A stretch of DNA of 47,781 nucleotides from JBGTGG01 sp041746855 (GTDB taxonomy: Bacteria > Bacteroidota > Bacteroidia > Cytophagales > Cyclobacteriaceae). Location: the NCBI GenBank assembly GCA_041746855.1, contig JBGTGG010000068.1, positions 1-47,781 on the forward strand, in the 5' to 3' direction. The notes under the pieces were generated by a model, which did not search any database, was not told where the DNA came from, and was given only the letters and a program-made list of their open reading frames with translations. This document shows, in pieces, positions 31,447 through 41,469 of the stretch (position 1 is the first letter of the stretch; each line of letters opens with the position of its first letter). The translations under genes were made by a program, and so were the position numbers.

Positions 31447-33693
31447 CTATTGAATACGAACCATCACGGATTGATTGCCAATCAATAAATTAAAATCACC
31501 AGCCTCTGTTACCCATTCACCTTGCTCGTTTACGAATGCCAGGTCTGATGCAAGGATTACAAAATTTACTTCCTGACTGTTGCCAGATTTTAATGATACT
31601 TTATTAAAGCCACGCAACCTTTTAAAACTAGGTGTAATGGTGGAATATAGATCCTGCGAATAAAGCTCCACACTTGCTTTCCCTTCTTTGTCACCACTGT
31701 TTTTAATCTGTACAGAAACGCGAATGGAATCCGTAGGTTGGTATGTGTTTTTGTCTGTTTTCATGCCCGCAAATTCAAACTTTGTATAGCTAAGGCCGTG
31801 TCCAAAAGGCCACTGTGGTCTGTAAGCACCGTTGCCATAAACATTGGGAACATCTTCCCGCACACCCTCAGAATATTTGTGATCATAAGTAAGGAGGTCA
31901 CCTGACTTTTTTGGGTATGTAAACGGGAGTATACCATTTGGATTATACACTCCTGTCAACACTTGTACAATAGCTGTTGCCCCCATGGTTGATGGGCGGT
32001 AGGCCATTAAAATACCTTTGATATCAGGTTCGATCATGGAAATAATCCGCGGGCGGCCTTCAACCAACACCAGGATGATGGGCTTGCCGGTAGCAATCGC
32101 AGCCTCTGCCAGTTGAATTTGATTTTCATCTAAGGTAAGGTCATCGATAACACCAGGACCTTCTGCATACGCTTGTTCCCCCAGGCAAAGTACAATGCAA
32201 TCAACTCCCTTTGCGGCCGCTAATATCCAATCCGTTGTATAATTTTCCACATCCTGAAAACCACGTGTACTTTTGGAGAACACATTTTCAGCACCCAATT
32301 CTTTCTCAAAAGCTTCTTTTATAGTAAGCGTGGTACTTGGGTATGCCCGGTCATCATTTCCTTGCCATGTGTAGGACCAACTGCTATGAAGGGCAGTAAC
32401 ATTATTGGCGGCAGGACCAGCAAGTAAAATTTTGGCACCCTCCTTCATCGGCAGAATGTTGTCCTGGTTTTTAAGCAACGTCAACGACTCCAATGTTGCG
32501 GCCAATGCAGCTTCTTCGGTAGTGTTGTTACTCATTAAAACTTTTTGCGTTGGTGGATAGGGGTTATTGAACAATCCCAAATCAAATTTTAATTTCAATA
32601 TCCTGCGAACAGAAAGATTAATCCGTTCTTCACTGATAGTGCCATCCTTTACAAGTTCAAGTAACAAATCATAGAATGAATAATCCAACGGAACCATACT
32701 CATATCAATGCCTGCTTCAATAGCCATACGCACCGCCTCTTTCGGTGAATCAGCAACACGATGCCGCGTATGTAACCGGATTACATCTTCCCAATCAGAA
32801 ACAGCTACTCCTTTAAAATTCAATTGATCCCGTAATACTGTTGTCAATAAATATTTACTGGCATGAACCGGTACACCATTCACCTCCCCTGAGTTAATCA
32901 TTACTGTGGATGCACCCGCCTCGACAGCTTTCCTAAACGGAACCAGATAAAATTCTTGCAGCATGTTATTCGGTATGTAAGCCGGGGTTCTGTCCTTTCC
33001 GGAAGCCGGGTGGGAATATCCCAGAAAATGCTTCATGGTTGAAGCGACATTATTGGGGCTCGAAAGATCATCTCCTTCATAGGCACTGATAGCCGCGGCC
33101 CCCATGGTGGAGACAAGGTAAACATCTTCACCAAAGGTTTCTTCAAAACGTGACCATAAGGGTTGACGCCCTAAATCCAATACCGGATCAAAATTCCAGG
33201 GGATACCAAGCGAACGTGTTTCTTTTGCGGTAATCGAAGCAGCATTTGAAACAAGGGCTGGATTGCGGGTTGCGGCCATCCCGATATTATGTGGAAATAG
33301 AACACTCCCTGTTAAATAGTTTGAACCATGGATCGCATCAATTCCATAAAGAACAGGAATGCCCGAAGTGGATTCCTTTGTTGCAACATCCTGAATCCGG
33401 GTGATGATCTCATGCCATTTCTCCCGGCTGTAGGCTTGTCCCTTTACATTTAAAATAGACCCTACTTTCTTTTCAAGAATAGCGGCCTTCAATTTACGTT
33501 CATCGATTTCATCAAGCTTATCATTTTGCAAAATCATATCAATGGTGACTTGGGTCATTTGGCCAACCTTCTCTTCGATGGTCATTTTTGCGAGCAAAGT
33601 CTCTACGCGCTGGTCTGAATCAGAAGAACTTGTTTCTGTTTTACACGATTGAAGTAAAACCGCAACTAGTATCAGTGGAATGAAATATCGCAT
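31447..33693 (-). CDS. bglX: Glycoside hydrolase family 3 beta-glucosidase, lipoprotein
   Basis: A 748-aa GH3 enzyme that releases terminal beta-linked glucose (or related sugar) from oligosaccharides. Lipobox LLQSC with C17, so anchored to a membrane and probably periplasmic. The GH3 N-terminal domain has KMTIEEKVGQMTQVT, IPVLYGIDAIHGSNYLTGSVLFPHNIGMAAT and KHFLGYSHPASGKDR. The nucleophile is D300 in GVAVSDWEDVIRL. The C-terminal GH3 domain (about 400-600) has ESLTLLKNQDNILPM, ALHSSWSYTWQGND and LCLGEQAYAEGPG; a fibronectin III-like domain (about 650-748) follows. It is divergent from the SusCD regulator and is the only enzyme of the locus in the window. The substrate linkage is not proven by sequence. 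Confidence 0.93.
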   Translation of the reverse strand: MRYFIPLILVAVLLQSCKTETSSSDSDQRVETLLAKMTIEEKVGQMTQVTIDMILQNDKLDEIDERKLKAAILEKKVGSILNVKGQAYSREKWHEIITRIQDVATKESTSGIPVLYGIDAIHGSNYLTGSVLFPHNIGMAATRNPALVSNAASITAKETRSLGIPWNFDPVLDLGRQPLWSRFEETFGEDVYLVSTMGAAAISAYEGDDLSSPNNVASTMKHFLGYSHPASGKDRTPAYIPNNMLQEFYLVPFRKAVEAGASTVMINSGEVNGVPVHASKYLLTTVLRDQLNFKGVAVSDWEDVIRLHTRHRVADSPKEAVRMAIEAGIDMSMVPLDYSFYDLLLELVKDGTISEERINLSVRRILKLKFDLGLFNNPYPPTQKVLMSNNTTEEAALAATLESLTLLKNQDNILPMKEGAKILLAGPAANNVTALHSSWSYTWQGNDDRAYPSTTLTIKEAFEKELGAENVFSKSTRGFQDVENYTTDWILAAAKGVDCIVLCLGEQAYAEGPGVIDDLTLDENQIQLAEAAIATGKPIILVLVEGRPRIISMIEPDIKGILMAYRPSTMGATAIVQVLTGVYNPNGILPFTYPKKSGDLLTYDHKYSEGVREDVPNVYGNGAYRPQWPFGHGLSYTKFEFAGMKTDKNTYQPTDSIRVSVQIKNSGDKEGKASVELYSQDLYSTITPSFKRLRGFNKVSLKSGNSQEVNFVILASDLAFVNEQGEWVTEAGDFNLLIGNQSVMVRIQ

Positions 33694-33728
33694 TGGTAAA
33701 TTTTAATTTTAAATGTTTTAATTTGCGA

Positions 33729-33742
33729 TCAACAGTTGTTGA
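33729..33742. promoter_or_regulatory. Palindrome TCAACAGTTGTTGA between bglX and regulator
   Basis: Perfect 6-base arms TCAACA / TGTTGA around a GT centre, in the 124-bp divergent region between bglX and the hybrid regulator. It could be an operator; no binding protein is implied by sequence alone. Confidence 0.4.
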
Positions 33743-33789
33743 GCCTGTACAAAAATTGCAATTCCATGCGACTTGCAGCAGTGAGTATT

Positions 33790-33803
33790 ATCACAATAGT
33801 GAT
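33790..33803. promoter_or_regulatory. Inverted repeat ATCAC-AATA-GTGAT before the hybrid regulator
   Basis: Five-base perfect arms around a 4-base centre, 14 bases before the first ATG of the hybrid regulator and 44 bases before the ATG that directly precedes its signal peptide. A possible operator; weak evidence. Confidence 0.35.
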
Positions 33804-33817
33804 GGGTAATTGTTTCA

Positions 33818-36800
33818 ATGATGGGATTTACTGAGATTGGAGATGTTATGAAGGGGTATTGCGTGTTTTTGTTTTTATACCTGGGATCACTACAATGCTT
33901 TCCCCAAGTAGTTGATGTCCGCTTTTATGATCAGTCGAAAGGGCTGTCCCAACATTCTGTTACCGCTATTGCGCAAGACAAAAAGGGTTTTTTATGGGTT
34001 GGCACGCGTCATGGCCTAAACCGATATGATGGAAAACACTTTAAAAACTTTGATCAGTCTTTTGGGGCCAACCCGTCAACCAGCACCAGTATTATCCAGC
34101 ACGTTTTAGTGGATCATTCCGGAAATATCTGGGTTGGGACATCAGGTGATGGCCTTATCCATTACAATTATAACAGTGATACATTCCAGCAGTATAATGA
34201 AGGAAATTCACCGGATTCCTTAAGCGATAATTTCGTGCTCTGTGCTTTTGAGGATAGCAAAGGAAATATCTGGGTGGGCACAGAAACAGGAGGGCTCAAC
34301 ATGCTCGATGTAAAAACCAATATCTTTAAATGTTATCGGAGCAATTCATCAGATCCCTTTAGTATAAGTGCCAATAATATAACCGCTATCAATGAAGATT
34401 CCAGGGGCAATATCTGGGTCGGAACCTGGGGAGGAGGTATTAATCTATTTGACACGAATACCAAGCGGTTTACGAAGTTCACCACCCAGACAGGAAGTCA
34501 AGCAAATGACGATGTCGTCAGACAATTTCACAAAACAAAAAGTGGAGATATCTTTGTTGGCACCCACAATGGGCTTAAAAAACTACACTACACCAACAAT
34601 ACCTATTCGTTTTCTGACGATCTTAATAGCAATACAAAGATGGATCCTGCATTGTCAAGTGTCAGGGTCCTTTCAATAGCAGAAGATCAAGTAGGCAATA
34701 TTTGGGTAGGAACAGAAAACGAAGGCCTCTTTTATTTGAATACAAAAACCGGTTCTGCAAAGCAGTATCTCCGTGATTCGAAGAAGCCCTTTGGCTTGCC
34801 CAGTAATTCAATATGGTCATTGTTTGTAGATGATTTTGGCACCGTGTGGATTGGCTCCTATGATAAAGGGCTATTCAAAATTGATCCGTATGAAGAAAAA
34901 TTCACAAAGCTGTATCAGAACAATCCGTACACTAATTCCTTAAGTCACAATGTGGTTAGTTCTTTTGCGCAAGATAAAAGTGGGAATTTCTGGATTGGTA
35001 CCGATGGTGGTGGGCTCAATTACTTTAATCCCCAGACAAAAATTTTTGAACACTTTAAGCATGACCCCAGTGATCCTACTAGTTTGGGTGATAATGCGGT
35101 AGTAAGCCTGGCCCTGGATGGAAATGATAACTTATGGATTGGCACATGGGAAGGTGGTATTTCAATTTTAGAAAAGGGCAAAAAAAAATTTAAAAGAATT
35201 ACTCCGCAATCAGATGGTCAAAATCAACTGAGTGGAAAAGATATCCATAAAGTTTACAAAGATTCTAAAAACAGAATGTGGATTGGTGCCTTCCGGGGCG
35301 GCCTTGATATGTATAATCCGAAAACAAAATCGTTCTATCACTTTTTTTCAAACTCCAATTCCAACCAAAATACCAACGAAAACAAAATCAGAACAATCCT
35401 TGAGGATTTTCAAGGAAGGATTTGGATCGGAACGGAAGGCGCAGGGTTACTGTGCCTTACTCTGAACCCTGATAATTCGATAAATCGGACTGAAAAATTT
35501 CAATATATTCCAGGGGATTCCACCAGCCTTTCCAGCAATCTGGTCACCCATATTTTTGAAGATAAAAACAAAACCCTCTGGATTGGCACCGAAGGCGGAG
35601 GGCTAAACAAGTTCAATTTCACCAACAATAACTTTGATATATTAACCAAGAAGGATGGATTTCCCAGTGATGTTATCTATGGAATTGAAGAAGACTTTAA
35701 CAGCAGCCTCTGGGTTAGCACAAACAAAGGATTGGTACAATATGAAATAGAGAGAGGAGCCATCCATGTATATGATGAGTTGGATGGGTTGCAGTCAGAA
35801 GAATTTTACAAAGCATCCTGTTATCGTGCGCGGGATGGTCAGCTATTGTTCGGAGGAATTAAGGGGTTCAATATGTTTAATCCCAGCAATGTAAAAAGGA
35901 ACCCAAACGCCCCTCCTGTCTACATTACCGCGCTATCACTTTCCGGGGAACCGCTTTCACCCGGCACCACTAAACCGTTAAAGAAAAATATTATCGACAC
36001 CGAGGAGATCATTTTTGATTATGATCAAAACGATTTCAACCTTACATTTTCTTCCCTTAACTTTTCCCAATCAGAAAAAAACAAGTTTGAATATAAGCTG
36101 GAAAATTACGATGATAGATGGCAACAGGCAGATGAGCGCAACGATGCATCCTATACAAATGTGCCGCCCGGGTATTATATATTTAAAGTAAGGGGGTCAA
36201 ACAATGACAAAGTTTGGAATCCAGTCCCGCGGGAACTTGTAATCATCATCAACAAACCATGGTATCGAACGTACTGGGCGTATGCCTTATATAGTAGCAT
36301 CGTTATCCTGATACTGATTATAAGCCGTGACAACATCATAAAACGGGAACGACTTAAAAGTGAGCTGCAACTTGAACACGTTGAACTGACCAAGACGCAA
36401 GAACTATCAAAGTTAAAGTCTAGGTTCTTTGCAAACATCTCCCATGAATTCCGAACACCGTTGACACTGATCATCGGTCCCTTAATTGGTCTTTATCAAA
36501 ACATGAGTAAAGGCCAGGAAAAAAATCAGGCGCGGATGATGATTCGTAATGCCGAACAATTACTTGGGCTTATCAATCAAGTACAGGATTTATCAAAGCT
36601 CGAATCCGGTAGCATGAAATTGGTGACCACTAAAAATGATATTGTGAAATTTTTGAGGAATGTCACCTACCCGTTCACATCTTTTGCTGATAAGAAATAC
36701 ATTACCTATAAAACAGAGTTTCCAAAAAAAGAAATTGATGTATTCTTCGAACGTGAGAAGCTGGAAAAAGTATTTAACAACCTTTTAATAAATGCTTTCA

Positions 36801-38005
36801 AGTTTACCCCTGAGTTCGGCACCATTACAGTAGGCATCAAAGAAGACAAACATGTTGTACAAATGTATGTTGAAAATTCAGGCCCGGGAATTCCGCCCGA
36901 TGAAATCGATCAGATCTTCAATCGGTTCTTTCAAGGAAACACCAACAAAACAGGAACAGGCATTGGACTTTCACTTGCCAAGGAATTGGTGGAGCTCCAC
37001 AAAGGAAAAATTTCAGTTAAAAGTGAATTAGGAAAAATCACCACGTTTAGTATTACGTTGCAGTTGGGAACAGCGCATTTATCATCGAATGAAATTGGTG
37101 AAGAAAAACCTTCGTCTTCCAATCAAACCACACAACATGAGCTGAGTACGTTATCCTTGCTAGAAGAAGATGAATTGGAAGATGATAATCCGGAAGATGC
37201 TGAACTTGGGAACAAAACGCCTATGCTCCTGCTGGTTGATGACAATGTAGAGATGCTTGATTTTGTTTCGGAAACCCTACGGCTAAATTATAAAATCACA
37301 AAGGCAAGCAACGGACTGGAAGCATTAAAGATTGCGCGCACGCAAATTCCAGATTTGATAATAACGGATGTAATGATGCCCGAAATGGATGGCTATCAAC
37401 TTTGTGAGGCACTGAAGAACGACCAAAAAACCAGCCATATTCCGGTTATTATGCTAACTGCCAAGGCCTCCCCAAATAGTGAGTTGAAAGGTTTTAAAAT
37501 GGGGGCCATCCATTACATAACCAAGCCCTTCAACCCTTCCCTATTAGAAATTAGAGTCAAAAATATATTCTTGTCACAGGTTCAGCTAAAAGAAAGAATT
37601 CTCAACAACCAAACACTAAACCTCGACCCGAAGCATGTGGTCATCTCTTCCGCAGATGAGGATTTTTTAAAGAATATCGTTGCCTGTATAGAACAGCACA
37701 TGGCTGATTCAAGCTTTCAGGTAGATGACCTTTGCCGGGAATTGGGACTGGGCCGTATGCAACTTTACCGAAAACTAAAAGGGCTTATTGGCCAATCTGC
37801 TAACGAGTTTATCCGATCCATTAAATTAAAACGCGCAGCTCAACTAATTCAACAACAGAAGCTTACTATTGCGGAAGTAACCTACATGGTGGGCTTCAAT
37901 GATCTCCATTACTTCCGGCAATGCTTTAAAAAGCAATTTGGGGTGAACCCTTCGGAGTATGTTGTAAGCGATGAAAAATTGGAAAGCGATCAGAAAAACG
38001 CTTAA
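33818..38005 (+). CDS. Hybrid two-component system regulator (HTCS) of the polysaccharide locus
   Basis: A 1395-aa one-protein sensor and transcription factor. Two periplasmic seven-bladed-type propellers come from about 13 reg_prop repeats (GNIWVGT-like), then a Y_Y_Y domain (to about 810), a TM segment (about 818-840), HisKA with H876 in FFANISHEFRTPL, HATPase (NNLLINAFKF, GTGIGLSLAKELV), a receiver with D1184 in IITDVMMPEMDGY, and a C-terminal AraC HTH (about 1290-1385). Known HTCS proteins bind a specific oligosaccharide in the periplasm and switch on the adjacent susCD genes. The annotated ATG is 33818, but the signal peptide starts best at M11 (ATG 33848: MKGYCVFLFLYLGSLQCF). It is followed by susC after 210 bp. 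Confidence 0.96.
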   Translation: MMGFTEIGDVMKGYCVFLFLYLGSLQCFPQVVDVRFYDQSKGLSQHSVTAIAQDKKGFLWVGTRHGLNRYDGKHFKNFDQSFGANPSTSTSIIQHVLVDHSGNIWVGTSGDGLIHYNYNSDTFQQYNEGNSPDSLSDNFVLCAFEDSKGNIWVGTETGGLNMLDVKTNIFKCYRSNSSDPFSISANNITAINEDSRGNIWVGTWGGGINLFDTNTKRFTKFTTQTGSQANDDVVRQFHKTKSGDIFVGTHNGLKKLHYTNNTYSFSDDLNSNTKMDPALSSVRVLSIAEDQVGNIWVGTENEGLFYLNTKTGSAKQYLRDSKKPFGLPSNSIWSLFVDDFGTVWIGSYDKGLFKIDPYEEKFTKLYQNNPYTNSLSHNVVSSFAQDKSGNFWIGTDGGGLNYFNPQTKIFEHFKHDPSDPTSLGDNAVVSLALDGNDNLWIGTWEGGISILEKGKKKFKRITPQSDGQNQLSGKDIHKVYKDSKNRMWIGAFRGGLDMYNPKTKSFYHFFSNSNSNQNTNENKIRTILEDFQGRIWIGTEGAGLLCLTLNPDNSINRTEKFQYIPGDSTSLSSNLVTHIFEDKNKTLWIGTEGGGLNKFNFTNNNFDILTKKDGFPSDVIYGIEEDFNSSLWVSTNKGLVQYEIERGAIHVYDELDGLQSEEFYKASCYRARDGQLLFGGIKGFNMFNPSNVKRNPNAPPVYITALSLSGEPLSPGTTKPLKKNIIDTEEIIFDYDQNDFNLTFSSLNFSQSEKNKFEYKLENYDDRWQQADERNDASYTNVPPGYYIFKVRGSNNDKVWNPVPRELVIIINKPWYRTYWAYALYSSIVILILIISRDNIIKRERLKSELQLEHVELTKTQELSKLKSRFFANISHEFRTPLTLIIGPLIGLYQNMSKGQEKNQARMMIRNAEQLLGLINQVQDLSKLESGSMKLVTTKNDIVKFLRNVTYPFTSFADKKYITYKTEFPKKEIDVFFEREKLEKVFNNLLINAFKFTPEFGTITVGIKEDKHVVQMYVENSGPGIPPDEIDQIFNRFFQGNTNKTGTGIGLSLAKELVELHKGKISVKSELGKITTFSITLQLGTAHLSSNEIGEEKPSSSNQTTQHELSTLSLLEEDELEDDNPEDAELGNKTPMLLLVDDNVEMLDFVSETLRLNYKITKASNGLEALKIARTQIPDLIITDVMMPEMDGYQLCEALKNDQKTSHIPVIMLTAKASPNSELKGFKMGAIHYITKPFNPSLLEIRVKNIFLSQVQLKERILNNQTLNLDPKHVVISSADEDFLKNIVACIEQHMADSSFQVDDLCRELGLGRMQLYRKLKGLIGQSANEFIRSIKLKRAAQLIQQQKLTIAEVTYMVGFNDLHYFRQCFKKQFGVNPSEYVVSDEKLESDQKNA

Positions 38006-38090
38006 AACCACCCAAAAAAAGGACTTGTAACAAATACCCTACTTCAAAGGGAAATCTGTCCTACCCCTGTCATTTGGTGAATCACTAACA

Positions 38091-38108
38091 TTGGTTTAGT
38101 AAAACCAA
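38091..38108. promoter_or_regulatory. Inverted repeat TTGGTTT/AAACCAA upstream of susC
   Basis: TTGGTTT and AAACCAA around a 4-base AGTA centre, about 110 bp before the susC start. The 210-bp gap (38006-38215) also has AAACCAAAC-like repeats close to the start codon and no exact TAnnTTTG box. Possible HTCS operator or leader hairpin. Confidence 0.4.
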
Positions 38109-38215
38109 ACAAATGATTCTATGGGATTAAACAAAAACTACAGAATAAAAACAAAGGATAAACATCAGTTGTTTATCAAAACAGAACACAAAAACCAAAC
38201 TAAACCAAACTTAAA

Positions 38216-41200
38216 ATGATGAAAAAACTCTACAAAAAATTGAGTTTCACGGCCTTGGCTGTATTTCTGTTCTCATCATTGGCAATGGCCCAAAACCGTA
38301 CGGTTTCGGGAAAAGTTACCGATGAAACGGGGGCAGCGGTCCCAGGCGTGAACGTACTCGTAAAAGGAACATCGGCAGGTACTGTTACCGATGGTGATGG
38401 TGTTTTTACTATAGGAGGATTAAATGATAATTCTATTCTTGTTTTTAGTTTTATTGGTTATCTCGCACAAGAAGTGGCAGTAGGTTCCCGCACGCAGGTA
38501 GAAGTATCTTTGACCCCCGATATCACTTCACTAGAGGAAGTGGTGGTTATCGGATATGGTGAACAGAAGAAGGCTTTAGTAACCGGGGCAAACATCCGCC
38601 AGGATGGAGCAAAACTTCAAGCACTTAATACAAGTAGTGCAATGGAGGCGCTTCAGGGCATAACTCCAGGGGTCAGCGTATCGCGGAATAGTGGACAACC
38701 TGGAGCAGGAACCCGGATACGTATTCGAGGTATCGGTACCATCGCCAACTCAAACCCACTTTACATTGTTGATGGTGTATATGTGGGGAATATTGACTAT
38801 TTAGCCCCTTCTGATATTGAATCAATAGATGTTTTGAAAGATGCAGCTTCTGCCGCTATCTATGGTTCACGTGGTGCAAACGGTGTAGTACTTGTTACCA
38901 CACGCAAAGGTAAACAAGGTTCGAAAGCCCAGATAACTTATAATGGATTCACAGGCGTACAAAATATTTACAAAAAGCCTCCTTCACTTAATGCGCAAGA
39001 ATACATGTTCATCATGGATGAAGGTCGTGCCAATGACGGACTACCACTTACAAACTGGGAAAATGAAATCAAAACGAACAATTGGTTAAATACGCAGCAG
39101 GCTGGCTTGGGAGCACAGTATGGTACAGAAGTCTGGGACATGCTTCAAAATGGATGGAAGGGTACAGACTGGGTGGATGAAATCACACAAAAGAATGCAC
39201 CTATCTCCAGTCATTCTATAAATATTACTGGAGCTAGCGAGGACATAGTCTATGGGGCTGGTGTTTCCTACCTTAATCAAGCTGGTATGATTGGCGGTGA
39301 TATTATTGATGCCGGTCTTAAAAGGCTTACCGCCCGTTTAAACACTGAAATCAAGCTTGTGGAAGTAGGTGGTCGGAAAATTTTGAAATTAGGTGAAAAT
39401 TTCACGTACACAAACTCCCAAACCCGAGGTACTGGCACAGGAAATATCTACTGGAACGACTTACATGATGCGCTAGTAATTAACCCGCTAATGCCTGCCT
39501 ACTATGATGCATCCCCTAATGAATATGGGTTTGCACCTACCTTGGAAGGCGTAAATCTAGGTCAGGCAAACCCAATTGCTACAATGTTCTACCGTCACAA
39601 TTTTAACTGGGGAAGAGGCAACTCTATCAATGGAAATGTATACGCTGAATTGGAGCCGATTAAAAACCTAAAATTCAGATCGTCTTATGGAATCAATTCC
39701 TGGTTCGGCAATAGTCGGTCTTATGCTCCCGCCTATGGACTGAGTTCCCAGTACAATCGACCTGAATCAGCTGTATCAATTTCGCAGAGTGCCTACCAAG
39801 GTGTTAACACCACTTGGACCAATACTGCCGCATACGAGAGAAGCTTCAATGATCACAACGTACAAGTATTGGTGGGTACTGAGCAAGTACGAAACGATAT
39901 CTTGAATGTTAATGTTGGAGGGAGCAGACTCAAGCCACTTTACAATGGTTCAGACTATGCATATTTGGATAATACACAACCACCAACCTCGGTGGCAGAT
40001 TTGAATACCTGGGGTAGAGACTGGGCCGCAAATGGTGGAGGTATCATGTCCTATATGGGTCGTATATCCTATAATTACCAGGAAAAATATATGCTGGATT
40101 TTACAGCCAGAAGGGATGGTTCCTCCAACTTTGTAGGTGACAACCGATGGGGTAATTTCTTTGCAGTGTCAGGGGGTTGGAACTTTATGGAAGAGAGCTT
40201 CATGTCTGGCCTGAGTAACATTTTTGACTTCGGTAAACTTCGTGCCAGTTGGGGACAAAATGGTAACCAGGATGTGGGTGCTTTCCGATATCAAACCAAT
40301 ATTGTTCCGATCGGCCAGGGTTATTTTTTCGGTCCGGATAAACTTAGTCCTGTTACAACCTATATCCCCGAAAATTCCCCAAATCCGAATCTCGGTTGGG
40401 AAACATCAGAACAGATCGATATTGGATTGGATGCTGCTTTCCTAAATTCAAAGTTGTCCTTGACATTTGACTGGTACCAAAAACTAACCAAGGACTGGCT
40501 AGTGCGCGCACCTGTACAAGGTACTACCGGTGCTAGTGCCCCTTGGATCAATGGTGGTGATGTTAAAAACACAGGTATTGAACTTGTGCTAGGTTGGAAA
40601 GACAGGTTGGGCGATGTTCAATATGGCGTGACTCTAAGTGGTGCAACAGTTAAGAACGAAGTAACCAGATTAGCAAACGCTGAAGGTATTATCAACGGTT
40701 ATGGTGATATCTTGTCTCAAGGTACCTCTTTTATATCACGAGTGGAAGTAGGTCGACCAATCGGTTATTTCTTTGGTTTTGAAACGGCAGGTATCCTACA
40801 AAATCAAGCAGAAGTCGATGCTTATGTCGGTCCTGAAGGAAATCCCATGCAATTTGCTGATAGCAATCCTTTGCGTCCAGGTGATGTTCGTTTTGTGGAT
40901 CAAAATAATGATGGACGGATCGATGAGGCGGACAAGGTAATGCTGGGCAACCCAATCCCTGATTTCGAACTGGGCTTACAACTTAATGCTTCATGGAGGG
41001 GAATCTATGCCAACGTGACGATGGCCGGCAAATTCGGTCAACAAGTCATGAGGTCTTACAGGTCATTTGCTGACCAGTTTGAACAGAACTATACCACCGA
41101 GGTATTCGGAAGATGGCATGGAGAAGGCACTTCCAACCGTATACCCCGTTTAAGTTCAGTTTCGCATCGCAACCAGCAGTATATCTCGGATATCTATATG

Positions 41201-41458
41201 TATGATGCTGACTTCTTACGGATCAATAACCTAACAATCGGTTATGACTTAGGAACGCTGGCAAAAAAGGCTGGCTGGTTTAGTGCTGCCCAAGTCTATA
41301 TGTCTGTAAATAATATACATACGTTTACCAAATACGATGGAATGGATCCTGAAGTAACCTTTGGCGGGAATGACGATATGCAGTGGGCTTCAGGGGTTGA
41401 CCTTGGACTATATCCTTTGCCGCGTACTGTAATGCTAGGTGTGAATATCACTTTCTAA
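38216..41458 (+). CDS. SusC/RagA family TonB-dependent outer membrane transporter
   Basis: A 1080-aa outer membrane beta-barrel for uptake of oligosaccharides. Signal peptide about 1-25 (ends SLAMAQ). A carboxypeptidase-D-regulatory-like domain (about 27-105: SGKVTDETGAAVPGVNVLVKG) is typical for SusC. A TonB-box-like EEVVVIGYGEQKK (about 111-123) and the plug (about 125-235: SAMEALQGITPGVSVS, IRIRGIGTI, NPLYIVDGV, DIESIDVLKDAASAAIYGSRGANGVVLVTT) precede the barrel. The protein ends on phenylalanine (MLGVNITF), the usual barrel-end signal. It pairs with the SusD homologue 11 bp downstream. Confidence 0.97.
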   Translation: MMKKLYKKLSFTALAVFLFSSLAMAQNRTVSGKVTDETGAAVPGVNVLVKGTSAGTVTDGDGVFTIGGLNDNSILVFSFIGYLAQEVAVGSRTQVEVSLTPDITSLEEVVVIGYGEQKKALVTGANIRQDGAKLQALNTSSAMEALQGITPGVSVSRNSGQPGAGTRIRIRGIGTIANSNPLYIVDGVYVGNIDYLAPSDIESIDVLKDAASAAIYGSRGANGVVLVTTRKGKQGSKAQITYNGFTGVQNIYKKPPSLNAQEYMFIMDEGRANDGLPLTNWENEIKTNNWLNTQQAGLGAQYGTEVWDMLQNGWKGTDWVDEITQKNAPISSHSINITGASEDIVYGAGVSYLNQAGMIGGDIIDAGLKRLTARLNTEIKLVEVGGRKILKLGENFTYTNSQTRGTGTGNIYWNDLHDALVINPLMPAYYDASPNEYGFAPTLEGVNLGQANPIATMFYRHNFNWGRGNSINGNVYAELEPIKNLKFRSSYGINSWFGNSRSYAPAYGLSSQYNRPESAVSISQSAYQGVNTTWTNTAAYERSFNDHNVQVLVGTEQVRNDILNVNVGGSRLKPLYNGSDYAYLDNTQPPTSVADLNTWGRDWAANGGGIMSYMGRISYNYQEKYMLDFTARRDGSSNFVGDNRWGNFFAVSGGWNFMEESFMSGLSNIFDFGKLRASWGQNGNQDVGAFRYQTNIVPIGQGYFFGPDKLSPVTTYIPENSPNPNLGWETSEQIDIGLDAAFLNSKLSLTFDWYQKLTKDWLVRAPVQGTTGASAPWINGGDVKNTGIELVLGWKDRLGDVQYGVTLSGATVKNEVTRLANAEGIINGYGDILSQGTSFISRVEVGRPIGYFFGFETAGILQNQAEVDAYVGPEGNPMQFADSNPLRPGDVRFVDQNNDGRIDEADKVMLGNPIPDFELGLQLNASWRGIYANVTMAGKFGQQVMRSYRSFADQFEQNYTTEVFGRWHGEGTSNRIPRLSSVSHRNQQYISDIYMYDADFLRINNLTIGYDLGTLAKKAGWFSAAQVYMSVNNIHTFTKYDGMDPEVTFGGNDDMQWASGVDLGLYPLPRTVMLGVNITF

Positions 41459-41469
41459 AAGATTGAGCT

